The notes beneath the pieces are model-generated. The model saw only the letters and a list, made by a program, of their open reading frames with translations. It was not told the DNA's origin and ran no database searches. Below are positions 43,847 through 53,003 of a stretch of 64,000 nt of DNA, piece by piece. Position 1 is the first letter of the stretch. Every line of letters starts with the position of its first letter. Source of the DNA: Rothia nasimurium (lineage in GTDB: Bacteria > Actinomycetota > Actinomycetes > Actinomycetales > Micrococcaceae); NCBI RefSeq assembly GCF_928391935.1, contig NZ_CAKMTD010000001.1, positions 620,001 through 684,000 on the forward strand. The letters run 5' to 3'. A program made the translations under genes and the position numbers.

Positions 43847-45331
43847 TTACTCGGGCAGGACGGCTACAGCCAGCTCGCGGACGGCTTCCGGCTTGGTCAG
43901 CTGCACGGTACGGGCGGTGCCGTGGAAGAAGGTTCTTGAGGAAAAGGCCTCGGCTCCGCCGTCCATGAAGAGTTCGGTTCCGGCAGCGTCAATGAGAAGT
44001 TCGAAGCTCCGGGTTGGTGCTGGCACAAGGGCCCGGGTGCGCACGTCACCGCCCACATGGTAGCGGGTTCCACTGCGGTCGAGGCGGGCGGAGTCTTCGC
44101 TGAAGGTGAGGGTGAGGGCCGGGCCCTTCGCGTCCTCAATGACGAGATTAACGGGGCCTGCGCTGACGTCCACGGTGCCGGTCAGACGGAAGACGCGGGC
44201 GTCCTTCAGCTCCGGCAGGGTTCCGTCTGCTGCCACCTGGGCGGGGGTGAGGGGCAGGGCGGTGTTCAGTTGCTCGACGGGGTTTTGGTAGACCTTGCCG
44301 TCGCGGACGGCGAGCGCCCTGGGGTAGGTCATCTGGTGGACCCAGTGGTTGTCCCAGGAGGGCAGGTCGTCCTGGTCGGCGTTGCCGAACCAGCCCAGCA
44401 TGATGTGTTCTCCGGCGGGGGTGAGGGTGTTGGAGTAGACCTGGGGGGCGTAGAATTCGGTGCCTGCGTCGAGTTCGGTGAAGGGGGTGGTGACGGTGAG
44501 GTGGAGGCCGTCGAGGGTTCCGGCGACGTAGCCGGTTTGGAAGATGTTCTGGTATTTTTCGCCGTCGGGTTCCATGCCCTGGGGGCTGAAGATGAGGACG
44601 GCGGTTTCTTGGCCGGTGACTTCATCTGTTTGGAAGATGAGGTTGGGGCATTCGTACATGTAGCCGAGGTCGGTGAGGGTGGGGTCTGAGAAGGTGAGTT
44701 CGCCGGCGAAGTCCCAGGTGCGGCGGTCGGTGGAGGTGTAGACGACGACGGCGCCGGTGAGGTTTTCGCGTTGGGCACCGATGACGGCCCACCAGTGGCC
44801 GTTGCGTTCGAAGACGTGGGGGTCGCGGTAGTGGGCGGTGTAGCCTTCTGCGGGTCCTGAGATGAGGGGGTTGTTGGGGTGGCGGCGGAAGGTTTCGCCT
44901 CCGTTGGTGGAGGTGAAGAGGGCCTGGTAGGTTTCGCGGTTGCCGTCGTCGTCTTTGACGTTGCCGGTGTAGAAGAATTCGAGGTCGCCATTGGGGGCGA
45001 CAATGCCGGAGCCGGAGTAGCAGCCGTTTTTGTCGTACCACTTGATGGGGGCGATGGCGGTTTTCTGGTCCTGCCAGTGGGTGAGGTCTTCGCTGGTGGC
45101 GTGGCGCCAGAAGACGGCGCGGATGGGGTGGACCGGTGAGTACTGGTAGAAGGCGTGGTAGGTGCCGTCGTGGTAGACCAGGCCGTTGGGGTCGTTGAGG
45201 CGGCCGACGGGCGGTGCCAGGTGCAGGGCCGGGTAGTCGGGGTCGGTGCGCACCTGCTCGTGGTAGGTGGCATAGGCTTGCTCGGCAGCTGCGAGCAGTT
45301 CGGCGGCGTCCGGACGTCCGGGCTTAGTCAC
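43847..45331 (-). CDS. scrB: Sucrose-6-phosphate hydrolase (GH32)
   Basis: Cytoplasmic glycoside hydrolase that splits sucrose-6-phosphate from the PTS into glucose-6-phosphate and fructose. The GTG start has AAGGAG upstream. The 494-residue product has the nucleophile motif PVGRLNDPNGLVYH, the stabiliser Asp in YRDPHVF, the acid/base Glu in MYECPNLI, and a C-terminal beta-sandwich. No signal peptide, which fits an intracellular enzyme. Its promoter overlaps a LacI-type site at 45366-45381. Confidence 0.94.
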   Translation of the reverse strand: MTKPGRPDAAELLAAAEQAYATYHEQVRTDPDYPALHLAPPVGRLNDPNGLVYHDGTYHAFYQYSPVHPIRAVFWRHATSEDLTHWQDQKTAIAPIKWYDKNGCYSGSGIVAPNGDLEFFYTGNVKDDDGNRETYQALFTSTNGGETFRRHPNNPLISGPAEGYTAHYRDPHVFERNGHWWAVIGAQRENLTGAVVVYTSTDRRTWDFAGELTFSDPTLTDLGYMYECPNLIFQTDEVTGQETAVLIFSPQGMEPDGEKYQNIFQTGYVAGTLDGLHLTVTTPFTELDAGTEFYAPQVYSNTLTPAGEHIMLGWFGNADQDDLPSWDNHWVHQMTYPRALAVRDGKVYQNPVEQLNTALPLTPAQVAADGTLPELKDARVFRLTGTVDVSAGPVNLVIEDAKGPALTLTFSEDSARLDRSGTRYHVGGDVRTRALVPAPTRSFELLIDAAGTELFMDGGAEAFSSRTFFHGTARTVQLTKPEAVRELAVAVLPE

Positions 45332-45365
45332 GCGGGGCTCCTTGAGTGGGTGCGGTAACGGGTTC

Positions 45366-45384
45366 TGTCAATCGTTGATCATAT
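45366..45384. promoter_or_regulatory. Promoter and LacI-type operator of scrB
   Basis: On the minus strand a -10-like TATGAT (45379-45384) is followed by a site whose plus-strand sequence is TGTCAATCGTTGATCA (45366-45381). It contains TCAA-TCG-TTGA, a one-base-shorter variant of the PTS operator. It is centred about 40 bases ahead of the start codon, over the expected transcription start. Confidence 0.6.
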
Positions 45385-45483
45385 CCAGCTTACCTCTTGC
45401 CTTCCCTGGAGCCTTAGGCCTATGGGGCACAGAGCAGACCGGCAAATATTCCAGTTTGTGATAGGGGCTAGCCCACGAAGGTT

Positions 45484-46506
45484 CTACCGGCAGAGGCTGG
45501 TGGTGGCGCTTACGGCCAGATGGTCAGAATCGCCCACCTGCTGGTAGGTTATATCCTCGCTGTTAGCCGGTGGCCCCTGCATGAGTATGATGTGGTCGAT
45601 GGGGGCCTTCATTCCTAGGAGCCCACCTACCGGCCAGGTTCCCTCAACCTGCTGGGCGGCCATAGCTGCGTCGGCCCCCAGCTGTGAGCTCGCTCCGGCG
45701 TAGCTGGCTAGGCTCCCGTGGAGTAGGGTTGCGTTGAAGTCGCCGGCGATGAGGTCGGGGCGGTTCTTGTCGTGGGCCAGGCGGTCAATGGTGGCTAGGT
45801 CGTCGCGCCACTGGGGCATGTAGGAGGGGACGGGCGGGGCGGTATGCACCGCTAGCAGTGAGGGGTGGCCTGTGCCCTGGTTTTCAGGGGTCAGCAGGAG
45901 GGCGCCGAAAGTCATGGGTACCTCTTGCGCGGTGTAGGTGCCCAGCCGGTCACTCACCAGGGTCAGGGTAGGGGCGATGTGGGTTCTCTCGCTGGTGGAG
46001 GTGAACACCTGGTAGCCCGGTACCCCACTAGCCAGGGCTGGTGTATCGGGTGAGACTTCAGGAAGGACCAGAAAATCTGGTTCATCGGCCAGTAGCTGGG
46101 CTAGGGACTGAGCGGTCAGGGTGTCCAGGGCGTTGTAGGTAGTAACCCGGTAGGGCTGCATATTCACGCACCCAATAGCGGGTACTGCGCGTGCCTGGTA
46201 GCGCCCAGCCCCGTAGGGGTCGGTGACAGCCAGCAGACTAGAAGCGGCACAGGCTACCGCCGTCAGCCCGGCAAGGCAGCGGGTGATTCGGCTGGTTGCT
46301 CGGCGCAGCGCCACCGGCAGGGCCACTATCAGGACGCCCGCCCCGGCTACCGCAAGCAGGGTGGGGAAAGCGACGGCCTGGGCTATGATCAGGCGGGTGG
46401 TCAGCCATGCGGTGACCGGGTGCCCCGGCAACACCAGGATAGCCAACCAGGTCAGAGCAGCAGCCAGCAACAGGCACCAGAGTGTGCGAATCAGAGTCTT
46501 ACCCAT
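45484..46506 (-). CDS. Membrane-anchored endonuclease/exonuclease/phosphatase-family protein
   Basis: The 340-residue product has three N-terminal hydrophobic helices (about residues 8-105) and then an extracytoplasmic EEP-fold domain: RVTTYNAL, LVLPEVS (metal-binding Glu), HTAPPVP, LIAGDFNATL, IDHIILMQ and SDHLAVSA, which are the metal and phosphate-binding motifs. The substrate is unknown; the fold covers nucleases, sphingomyelinases and inositol phosphatases. Monocistronic between scrB and the rplL terminator. Confidence 0.88.
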   Translation of the reverse strand: MGKTLIRTLWCLLLAAALTWLAILVLPGHPVTAWLTTRLIIAQAVAFPTLLAVAGAGVLIVALPVALRRATSRITRCLAGLTAVACAASSLLAVTDPYGAGRYQARAVPAIGCVNMQPYRVTTYNALDTLTAQSLAQLLADEPDFLVLPEVSPDTPALASGVPGYQVFTSTSERTHIAPTLTLVSDRLGTYTAQEVPMTFGALLLTPENQGTGHPSLLAVHTAPPVPSYMPQWRDDLATIDRLAHDKNRPDLIAGDFNATLLHGSLASYAGASSQLGADAAMAAQQVEGTWPVGGLLGMKAPIDHIILMQGPPANSEDITYQQVGDSDHLAVSATTSLCR

Positions 46507-46533
46507 GGCCCCAGCCTAACTAAAGCTAACAGG

Positions 46534-46561
46534 CAAGGGAAGAGGTGGGGCGCGTCCGTCC
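46534..46561. repeat. Partial copy of an intergenic repeat
   Basis: The stretch GGGAAGAGGTGGGGCGCGTC, continuing CGTCC, is nearly identical to the right arm of the ceramidase terminator (10644-10671), differing by small indels. Both are intergenic and on the plus strand. It may be a remnant of a dispersed short repeat. Confidence 0.4.
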
Positions 46562-46580
46562 TTAAACAAAAAAGCCGCAA

Positions 46581-46608
46581 GGGCGGCAACCCGTAACGGG
46601 TGCCGCCC
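46581..46608 (-). terminator. rplJ-rplL operon terminator
   Basis: GGGCGGCA (46581-46588) / TGCCGCCC (46601-46608) with inner CCCGT/ACGGG. The minus-strand continuation TTGCGGCTTTTTTGTTT provides a T-run. Confidence 0.88.
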
Positions 46609-46637
46609 CTGCGCCAAAGATAAGAAAAGTAAGAAAC

Positions 46638-47018
46638 TTACTTGAGGGTGACGGTTGCGCCAGCGCCTTCGAGAGCTTCCTTAGCCTTCTCAGCGTCTTC
46701 CTTGGAAACGCCTTCGAGAACGGGCTTGGGAGCGCCGTCAACGAGGTCCTTAGCTTCCTTCAGACCCAGTGAGGTGAGGGCGCGAACTTCCTTAATAACG
46801 CCGATCTTCTTGTCGCCAGCTGATTCGAGGATAACGTCGAATTCTGACTGCTCGTCAGCGCCACCTGCAGCGTCGCCACCGGCAACACCAGCAACAGCAA
46901 CGGGAGCAGCTGCGGTTACGTCGAACTCTTCTTCGAAAGCCTTGACGAATTCTGAAACCTCAACGAGTGAGAGTTCCTTGAATGCTGCAATGAGTTCTTC
47001 GATTGAAAGCTTAGCCAT
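46638..47018 (-). CDS. rplL: 50S ribosomal protein L7/L12
   Basis: Stalk protein that recruits and activates translational GTPases. The 126-residue product has the N-terminal dimerisation part ([21 protein letters not shown]), an Ala-rich hinge (about residues 35-55) and the globular C-terminal domain ([21 protein letters not shown]). It follows rplJ by about 110 bases and ends in a strong terminator. Confidence 0.97.
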   Translation of the reverse strand: MAKLSIEELIAAFKELSLVEVSEFVKAFEEEFDVTAAAPVAVAGVAGGDAAGGADEQSEFDVILESAGDKKIGVIKEVRALTSLGLKEAKDLVDGAPKPVLEGVSKEDAEKAKEALEGAGATVTLK

Positions 47019-47130
47019 GAGTTTGGCTCCTTCTTTGATTCAGTTGCAAGCCGGTTTCTGGCTTGCGAGCTTGAAAATTTTGGGGTGGCCCAGGGGGCCT
47101 AAAGTCTGGTGTGAAAGTCAGCAGAAGCGA

Positions 47131-47640
47131 TTACTCGGCTTCGGGTGCTGCGCCTTCTGCTTCTTCCAGCTTGATACGCAGAGCGTCAACGGTGCGAGCA
47201 ACCTTTGCGATTGCGCCCTTTGCGCCGCCTGCGACCTTCGCAAGAAGGACCTCGCGTGATTCGAGGTTTGCAAACTTGTTGATACCAGCTTCGTCGAGAG
47301 CTTCGCCCTCGAAGTAACCGCTCTTAACGATCAGCTGGGGGTTAGCCTTGGCAAAGTCACGCAGACCCTTCGCAGCATCAATGAAGTCGCCCTTGATGAA
47401 TGCGATTGCGCTGGGGCCGTGGAGCTGACCATCGAATGCGTCGATGCCAACTTCCTTAGCCGCAATAGCGGTCAGAGTGTTCTTTACCACGGCGTACTCG
47501 GTCTCAGCGCCCAGTGCACGACGAAGTTCCTTCATCTGTGCAACGGTGAGACCACGGTACTCGGTGAGAATTACGCCGTTTGAGGCTTCAAGGAGTTCCT
47601 TGATCTCAGCGACGGCAGCAATCTTATCCTGTGTTGCCAT
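47131..47640 (-). CDS. rplJ: 50S ribosomal protein L10
   Basis: Stalk base that binds L7/L12 dimers and 23S rRNA, and typically represses its own mRNA. The start is ATG 47640 (MATQDKIAAV), with GGAAGGA upstream. The frame is open further into the leader, but those residues are not conserved. The product has 169 residues with LTEYRGLTVAQMKELRR and the C-terminal L7/L12-binding helix. Confidence 0.96.
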   Translation of the reverse strand: MATQDKIAAVAEIKELLEASNGVILTEYRGLTVAQMKELRRALGAETEYAVVKNTLTAIAAKEVGIDAFDGQLHGPSAIAFIKGDFIDAAKGLRDFAKANPQLIVKSGYFEGEALDEAGINKFANLESREVLLAKVAGGAKGAIAKVARTVDALRIKLEEAEGAAPEAE

Positions 47641-47830
47641 GGTGTTCCTTCCAGTTCTTATCCCGCCAGGCCAACAAAAAATGCCTCGGCGCGTAGGCGT
47701 CGAGGCATAATACAAGCCCAGCATTCACTGGTTTGTATTCTGTTATCTTCACCTACGCAGGTGGGCGGTTGGCCCTTATCGTGCCTGTAAAAGGCACAGA
47801 CCGGCGGTCTTTGGTTACTTCATCTAACCA
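47641..47830 (-). promoter_or_regulatory. L10 leader RNA with attenuator hairpin
   Basis: The untranslated leader of rplJ-rplL contains the L10-leader landmarks: paired GACCGCCGGTC segments, GTGCCTTTTACAGGCAC, and CAGTGAATGCTGG. It ends in a hairpin with arms at 47681-47688 (ATGCCTCG) and 47701-47708 (CGAGGCAT) followed on the minus strand by TTTTTTG. Excess L10 (with L12) should bind and favour premature termination. Confidence 0.88.
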
Positions 47831-47878
47831 CGCTTAGCGGGCCCTTGGCAAGTTAAAACCGGGTTTAAGGGTGCTTAA

Positions 47879-48937
47879 TCACTTAAAGAGGTGCAGGGCA
47901 CCTGGCCTGACCTGCAGGTGTAGACCCTGGCCTGTGCCTACCGGGGTTTCTGGGAGCACTGCGGTGAGGCGGGTTCCTGCAGGCACCAGCAGGTTTCCGC
48001 AGGAGTGGGGTAGATGGGTAGCCTGGGTGGTTTCGAGGCTGTAGCGGGTCCCTGCTGTATGGGCTAGCACGCCCAGCACCCGCACTGGCAGGGCCCCGGG
48101 ACTGTTGGCGTCCGCCCTTTCAAAACCGTGGGCAGAGATCCCGGCTAGCACCGCCTGCCCGGCGCTATCGAGGCTGAGTTCGTTGTAGAGGGGGTGCAGC
48201 AGGCGGGCAACCTGCGCGGACGCCGGGGCGGCCAGTACCTGCCCCGGGGCGGCAACCTGGGCCAGGCGTCCGCCCTCTAACACCGCAAGCTGCTGGCCCA
48301 TGGTGAGGGCTTCGTCAGGGGTATGGGTGACGTAAATACCCGTGAACCCCAGCTGGCTGTGCAGGGTGAGCAGATCGGCTCGGATCGCTTCGCTCAGATG
48401 TTCGTCCACGCTGGAGAGCGGCTCGTCGAAGAGGGCCAGGGCTGGTTTGCGGACGAGGGCCCGGGCGATACCGGCTCGTTGGGCCTGGCCTCCCGAGAGG
48501 TGGGCGGGTTTCTTTCCCAGGTGCTCCCCCAGCCCCAGGGTATCGACGAGGGATAGGTAGTGGTCGCGGTCTAGTTGCTGGTGGGTGTGCAGGCGCTGGG
48601 CGAAGAGGATGTTCTCTTCCAGGGTCAGGTGGGGGTAGAGCACGGGTTGTTGAAAGACGAAGCCTACCGGCACGGCGTCCTGACGCCCCCGGGGCGGCGC
48701 CCAGCGGGCAGCGGGTCTTTTCACGACCCCTACCGGTCTGCCTTCGTAGCTGACACTGCCCGCGTCGGGGGTTTCCAGCCCGGCGATGATACGCAGCAGG
48801 GTGGACTTGCCCGAACCTGACTCCCCCACCAGGGTAAGGAGGCTGCCACCGGGCACGGTCAGGTCAATGTCGCTCAGTAGGGTGGAGGCACCAAACCGTT
48901 TGGTCAGGCCGGTGATGGTGAGGGCGGGGCTGGTCAT
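47879..48937 (-). CDS. Orphan ABC transporter ATPase with C-terminal TOBE-like region
   Basis: The 352-residue product has Walker A GESGSGKST (about residue 40), Q-loop VFQQPVLYPHLT, signature LSGGQAQRAGIARAL, Walker B LALFDEPLSSVD and H-loop VTHTPDEA. A C-terminal 120-residue extension follows, as in importer ATPases with an OB/TOBE domain (ModC, FbpC, PotA, MalK types). No permease or binding protein is adjacent. The modA-modB genes 15 kb away lack an ATPase, so this could serve them, or a ferric or polyamine importer elsewhere. A 35-residue insertion-like stretch (RPAARWAPPRGRQDAV) precedes the Q-loop. Confidence 0.85.
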   Translation of the reverse strand: MTSPALTITGLTKRFGASTLLSDIDLTVPGGSLLTLVGESGSGKSTLLRIIAGLETPDAGSVSYEGRPVGVVKRPAARWAPPRGRQDAVPVGFVFQQPVLYPHLTLEENILFAQRLHTHQQLDRDHYLSLVDTLGLGEHLGKKPAHLSGGQAQRAGIARALVRKPALALFDEPLSSVDEHLSEAIRADLLTLHSQLGFTGIYVTHTPDEALTMGQQLAVLEGGRLAQVAAPGQVLAAPASAQVARLLHPLYNELSLDSAGQAVLAGISAHGFERADANSPGALPVRVLGVLAHTAGTRYSLETTQATHLPHSCGNLLVPAGTRLTAVLPETPVGTGQGLHLQVRPGALHLFK

Positions 48938-49055
48938 GCCCTCTATTATGCCTGACGGGTCTGGGTCTTCACCGGGCGAACCTGCGCCTTATCGCCGGGC
49001 CTGCGCCTGTCTGCGGCAGGCTCAGCGAGAAGGCGCACGCTCGTTAGGGCAGCAG

Positions 49056-49967
49056 TTAGCCTCGTGCCTGCTCAATACGGTCATCGGGGTAGATAATCTC
49101 CCCCTGCTCTACCAAATCTCGAATTGAACCGGGCAGGTTCTCACCGCTCAGCCCGGGGAGCAGCCCCGCTTCGGCCTCTCTGCCCCACACCGTGGGCGCC
49201 ACGTCTCGGCCCCATTTGAGGACGCCACCCCCTCTATGAATCTTCGCGGTATAGCCGATACTAGGGGCAGGCTCCCCCGGGTGGGCTGGCCTGTCGCTGA
49301 CTGTGTCGGGGTGGACGACCTGTACTAGACGGTTAAGGAGTGGCAGGGGATCCTCGTCGTCGGTGTGTTGCGCGGCCTGCTCTGTGTACCAGGTGCAATC
49401 TTCGCTGTGTTCTACTGCAAACCAGTGGGGCAGGTGGCGTTCAAAGTTATGTTCGGTGATGGTCAGTTCTTCGCTCAGGAGTTGTGGGAGGTCCCAGGTG
49501 ATGACCTGCCCTTCTTCGATGATTTCAGGGGCTTTCACCGGTGCCTGGGCTAGGTACTCAATCAGGGTTTTCACATGCGGGTGTAGCCAGTGGCCGGGGT
49601 CTTGTTCGTCCCAGCGGATTTCGCCGGTGCGGGTGAGTAGCCCTTGCGAGATGAGTTTTCCAGCGCGGTCTTCGAAGCGGGAGTACGCTTCAAACTGATA
49701 CATCGGCTCGCCGTCGCCGCGTTCTTCTGCAGGCCCCAGGGCGGAGATATTGATTCGCATTTCGCTTTCGAGGGGGCCACCGGCGTAGTTGTAGATGGTG
49801 TAGTCGGTGGGGAAATCGCCCTCGTAGAGGGTTTCTAGGCGGTAGAGAAAGACGGTTTGGCTCACCGGTTCTTGTAGGGCAAGCAGCCCGGGGTAGAGTG
49901 ACTTTTCATCGCGGTAGGCGGGTAGGTCGGACGGGCGCGGGTAGGGGTAGTGGGCGACGCGGTACAC
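49056..49967 (-). CDS. Conserved-looking cytoplasmic protein of unknown function
   Basis: A 303-residue product I do not recognise. It starts with GTG (GAGG upstream), has no signal peptide or membrane helix, and is acidic with many aromatic residues. Distinct stretches include YTIYNYAGGPLESEMRINIS, GEIRWDEQDPGHWLHPHVKT and VQVVHPDTVSDRPAHPGEP. It looks like a well-folded protein with normal coding composition rather than a spurious frame. Monocistronic between the ABC ATPase and rplA. No function is inferred. Confidence 0.75.
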   Translation of the reverse strand: MYRVAHYPYPRPSDLPAYRDEKSLYPGLLALQEPVSQTVFLYRLETLYEGDFPTDYTIYNYAGGPLESEMRINISALGPAEERGDGEPMYQFEAYSRFEDRAGKLISQGLLTRTGEIRWDEQDPGHWLHPHVKTLIEYLAQAPVKAPEIIEEGQVITWDLPQLLSEELTITEHNFERHLPHWFAVEHSEDCTWYTEQAAQHTDDEDPLPLLNRLVQVVHPDTVSDRPAHPGEPAPSIGYTAKIHRGGGVLKWGRDVAPTVWGREAEAGLLPGLSGENLPGSIRDLVEQGEIIYPDDRIEQARG

Positions 49968-50106
49968 GGGGTGGGGCCTCCATTCATCATTGAAAGGGGT
50001 GTGCTCTTGACCACAAGATTAGTCGGTGGGGGCTGAAAAATCTAGACCCGGGCGTCCGCATACCCCGCCCTCTCCCCGTTCTCACTCCACCTCCCCGCTA
50101 CAACAA

Positions 50107-50147
50107 AAGGCAGGCTCCCCGCGCCTTATGCGTGGGGAGCCTGCCTT
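50107..50147 (-). terminator. rplK-rplA operon terminator
   Basis: Perfect 14-bp stem AAGGCAGGCTCCCC (50107-50120) / GGGGAGCCTGCCTT (50134-50147). On the minus strand it runs into TTGTTG. It stands about 25 bases beyond the rplA stop. Confidence 0.88.
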
Positions 50148-50172
50148 GTTTAACCGTTAGGGTCTAAGAAAC

Positions 50173-50865
50173 TTAGGCTACGGTAGTGGGGTCTACGGGG
50201 ACGCCGGGGCCGAAGGTGGTGGCAACGGTGACCTTTGAGATGTAGCGGCCCTTTGAGGATGAGGGCTTGAGGCGGTTGACTTCTTCAAGAGCTGCTTCGA
50301 AGTTCTCGGTCAGCTGCTCAGCGGTGAAGGAGGCCTTACCGATGATGAAGTGCAGGTTTGCGTTGCGGTCAACGCGGAAGTCGATCTTACCGCCCTTGAT
50401 GTCGGCAACGGCCTTGGCGACGTCCATGGTGACGGTGCCAGTCTTAGGGTTGGGCATGAGGTTACGGGGACCCAGTACCTTACCCAGGCGGCCAACCTTG
50501 CCCATCATGTCGGGGGTTGCAACTGCTGCGTCGAAGTCGGTCCAGCCACCAGCGATCTTTGCGATCAGTTCGTCTGAACCAACGTAGTCGGCGCCTGCTG
50601 CTTCTGCGGCTTCTGCCTTTTCGCCTGCGGCGATGACGACGACGCGGGCGGTCTTACCGGTGCCGTTGGGCAGGTTGACGGTACCGCGTACCATCTGGTC
50701 TGCCTTGCGGGGGTCTACGCCGAGTCGCAGTGCGACCTCAACGGTTGAGTTGGGCTTGTCTGCCGCGATGTCCTTTGCAACTGCAATAGCCTCGGCGGGT
50801 GCGTAGAGCTTGTCCGCTTCGATCTTGGCTACAGCTGCCTGGTACGCCTTGCTGCGCTTTGCCAT
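50173..50865 (-). CDS. rplA: 50S ribosomal protein L1
   Basis: Forms the L1 stalk at the E site and can repress the L11 operon. The start is ATG 50865 ([12 protein letters not shown]), with an AAAGGAG-type site upstream; the frame open to 50922 is not conserved. The 230-residue product contains [16 protein letters not shown], the universal L1 signature. Co-transcribed with rplK. Confidence 0.96.
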   Translation of the reverse strand: MAKRSKAYQAAVAKIEADKLYAPAEAIAVAKDIAADKPNSTVEVALRLGVDPRKADQMVRGTVNLPNGTGKTARVVVIAAGEKAEAAEAAGADYVGSDELIAKIAGGWTDFDAAVATPDMMGKVGRLGKVLGPRNLMPNPKTGTVTMDVAKAVADIKGGKIDFRVDRNANLHFIIGKASFTAEQLTENFEAALEEVNRLKPSSSKGRYISKVTVATTFGPGVPVDPTTVA

Positions 50866-51006
50866 CTGCTTTTCTCCTTTGCAGGTGTGGTCTTTGGTGA
50901 GCCGCGCTCGGCTCTGCCACATGCCTCCCGTGGGTGGGGGGCTCTAACAATTGTCTTGGGGTGAGGTTGTGTGCCTCGGTTTCCCTGGTGTGCAGGGGGA
51001 AGGGTT

Positions 51007-51438
51007 TTAGCCTTCGACGGTGATGCCCATGGAGCGGGCGGTGCCGGCGATGATCTTCGCTGCGGCGTCGATGTCGTTAGCGTTGAGGTCTTCCATCTTG
51101 GTCTGGGCGATTTCCTTGACCTGGTCCATGGTCAGGGAGCCGACCTTCTGGGTGTGGGGAACGCCGGAGCCCTTTGCAACGCCTGCTGCCTTCTTGATGA
51201 GCTGGGCTGCGGGAGGGGTCTTGGTGATGAAGGTGAAGGAGCGGTCCTCGTAGACGGTGATTTCTACGGGGATGATGTTGCCGCGCTGGGCTTCGGTTGC
51301 TGCGTTGTAGGCCTTGCAGAATTCCATGATGTTAACACCATGGGCACCGAGGGCGGGGCCGACGGGGGGCGCGGGGTTAGCGGCGCCTGCCTGGATCTGC
51401 AGCTTAATGAGGCCTGCGACCTTCTTCTTGGGAGCCAT
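51007..51438 (-). CDS. rplK: 50S ribosomal protein L11
   Basis: Binds the GTPase-associated region of 23S rRNA and is needed for stringent-response signalling and thiopeptide sensitivity. The 143-residue product begins [18 protein letters not shown] and carries [19 protein letters not shown], the hallmark of L11. Its upstream region (51439-51668) must hold a promoter because a terminator separates it from nusG. Confidence 0.97.
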
Positions 51439-51668
51439 TTGTGTTTGGTCCTTTTCTTAGCTGGTGGACCGGCGCACAGGAGTATGCACCGGGCGGTGGT
51501 GTAACCATGGCGGCGGCTACACCGGGTAGGGGCACACCGGCGTGGGTGCGCACATACAGTCTTCTATCTTAGTACGGTCTTTGGTTTTAATCTATTGCTG
51601 GCCGGACGCAGGCCACTGGGGGCTTGCTCACAGGCCAGAAATTTCGGGGGAAGGAGGGTAGAACGCAA

Positions 51669-51703
51669 CCGCCCGGCTCCCCTGGTTGGAGGGGGCCGGG
51701 CGG
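51669..51703 (-). terminator. secE-nusG terminator
   Basis: CCGCCCGGC (51669-51677) / GCCGGGCGG (51695-51703) with an inner CTCCCC/GGAGGGG-type pairing, 27 bases past the nusG stop. The T-run on the minus strand is poor. Confidence 0.7.
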
Positions 51704-51729
51704 CTGGGTTTATCTCTAGAAGAGAGGTC

Positions 51730-52476
51730 TTACATCTTCGAGACCTGGGAGAAGTTCAGGGTTACGGGGGTTTCGCGCTCAAAGACGGAAATCAGCACAA
51801 CCATAGAGGACGAAGCCGGGTTGATCTCTGAAATCGTGGCGGGCATACCCTCGAAAGGACCTTCCTTGACAGTAACAGCCTCGCCCACCTCGTAGGCAGT
51901 CTCCATCTGAGGAGCAGCCTTGGGGGCAACACCAGCCTCAGCCTGCTCAGCCTCAAAGACAGGAGCCAGCATGTCAACAACCTCATCCAGACGCAGAGGA
52001 ACCGGGTTGTAGGCGTCCTGCCCCACGAAGCCAGTCACACCGGGGGTATGGCGCACAACACCCCAGGTTTCATCGGTCAGGTTCATACGCACCAGGGCGT
52101 AACCGGGAACACGCACACGACGCACCAGCTTCTTAGTGGTGTTCTTAACCTCCATGACCTCTTCCATGGGAACCTGAACCTCAAAGATGTCATCTTCAGC
52201 GTTCAAGGTCTGCATGCGGGACTCAAGGTTAGCCTTGACCTTATTCTCGTAGCCAGCGTAGGTATGAACGACGAACCATTCACCCTCCTGGCGGCGGAGC
52301 TTAGCCTTAAACTCCTCCAGGGGATCAACAGCAGGTTCGCTAGCTTCTTCAGCAGCCTGAACCTCTTCAACAACCTCAGCAGCTGCAACCTCCACGGCTT
52401 CAGCGCCCTCGTCGGTAACCTGCTCTGCAGGTTCTACAACCTCATCGGCTTCCTGGTGCACTTCCTGCTCGGACAC
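51730..52476 (-). CDS. nusG: Transcription termination/antitermination factor NusG
   Basis: Binds RNA polymerase beta' to aid elongation, Rho action and coupling to S10. The 248-residue product has an acidic Glu/Ala/Val-rich N-terminal extension (about residues 1-60), common in Actinobacteria. The NGN domain follows ([41 protein letters not shown]) and then a C-terminal KOW domain ([15 protein letters not shown]...). It follows secE with about 115 bases between. Confidence 0.96.
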   Translation of the reverse strand: MSEQEVHQEADEVVEPAEQVTDEGAEAVEVAAAEVVEEVQAAEEASEPAVDPLEEFKAKLRRQEGEWFVVHTYAGYENKVKANLESRMQTLNAEDDIFEVQVPMEEVMEVKNTTKKLVRRVRVPGYALVRMNLTDETWGVVRHTPGVTGFVGQDAYNPVPLRLDEVVDMLAPVFEAEQAEAGVAPKAAPQMETAYEVGEAVTVKEGPFEGMPATISEINPASSSMVVLISVFERETPVTLNFSQVSKM

Positions 52477-52590
52477 GCTACCCTACTTTCATCACGTTGG
52501 GTTGGCGGGCTTGGCCCGCTCCTTGCTTACAAAGAATAATGTAAATGCCCGGGCTAAGGACCCGGGCTCAGCTTAGAAAAGCTGCATGGC

Positions 52591-52851
52591 TTACATGCCG
52601 TTACCGAAGAGCCAGAAAGCCCCCTGGCCAAAGACATAGTCAAGACCAGAAATCAGCAGGAGCATGAAAACAACAAAGAAAAGAACAATGATCACATACT
52701 GCACCAGCTCTTTACCGGTAGGGGTAGTGACCTTCTTAAGTTCCGCGATTACCTCGCGGAGGAACTGGAAAATACGGCCGAAGAAGCCGAGCTTCTTCTC
52801 GTCGCCTGCTTCGTTAGAATCGGCGGTCCCGGCGGCGATAGTTTTAGCCAT
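52591..52851 (-). CDS. secE: Preprotein translocase subunit SecE
   Basis: Clamps SecY in the SecYEG channel. The 86-residue product has a short polar N-terminus, FLREVIAELKKVTTPTGKEL (the conserved amphipathic helix) and one C-terminal membrane helix, the minimal single-helix form. It lies between tRNA-Trp and nusG, the usual actinobacterial order. Confidence 0.95.
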   Translation of the reverse strand: MAKTIAAGTADSNEAGDEKKLGFFGRIFQFLREVIAELKKVTTPTGKELVQYVIIVLFFVVFMLLLISGLDYVFGQGAFWLFGNGM

Positions 52852-52930
52852 GTGAGGCCCGCCCCTTTCTAGAACTTATCGTGAACCCAATGCAAGGGTT
52901 TGATTGACAGTAAAACCTGTGAGGCAAAAG

Positions 52931-53003
52931 CAGGGCGGACAGGACTCGAACCTGCAACCTGCGGTTTTGGAGACCGCTGCTCTACCAATTGAGCCACCGC
53001 CCT
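52931..53003 (-). tRNA. tRNA-Trp (CCA anticodon)
   Basis: The minus strand reads a 73-base cloverleaf: acceptor AGGGCGG paired with CCGCCCT, D-arm GCTCAATTGGTAGAGC, anticodon loop CTCCAAA with anticodon CCA, variable loop, and T-arm GCAGGTTCGAGTCCTGT. CCA is not encoded at the 3' end. It precedes secE on the same strand. Confidence 0.97.

Noticed and set aside
44329..45273. Long plus/minus-strand frame (314 codons) rich in Pro, Thr and Ser within scrB
   Set aside because: It overlaps scrB out of frame. Its composition is that of a shifted C-rich coding sequence, and scrB has all GH32 motifs.
48980..49010. Two copies of CCTGCGCCT 19 bases apart between the ABC ATPase and the unknown gene
   Set aside because: Short, only two copies and no regular array; not a CRISPR or other defined repeat.
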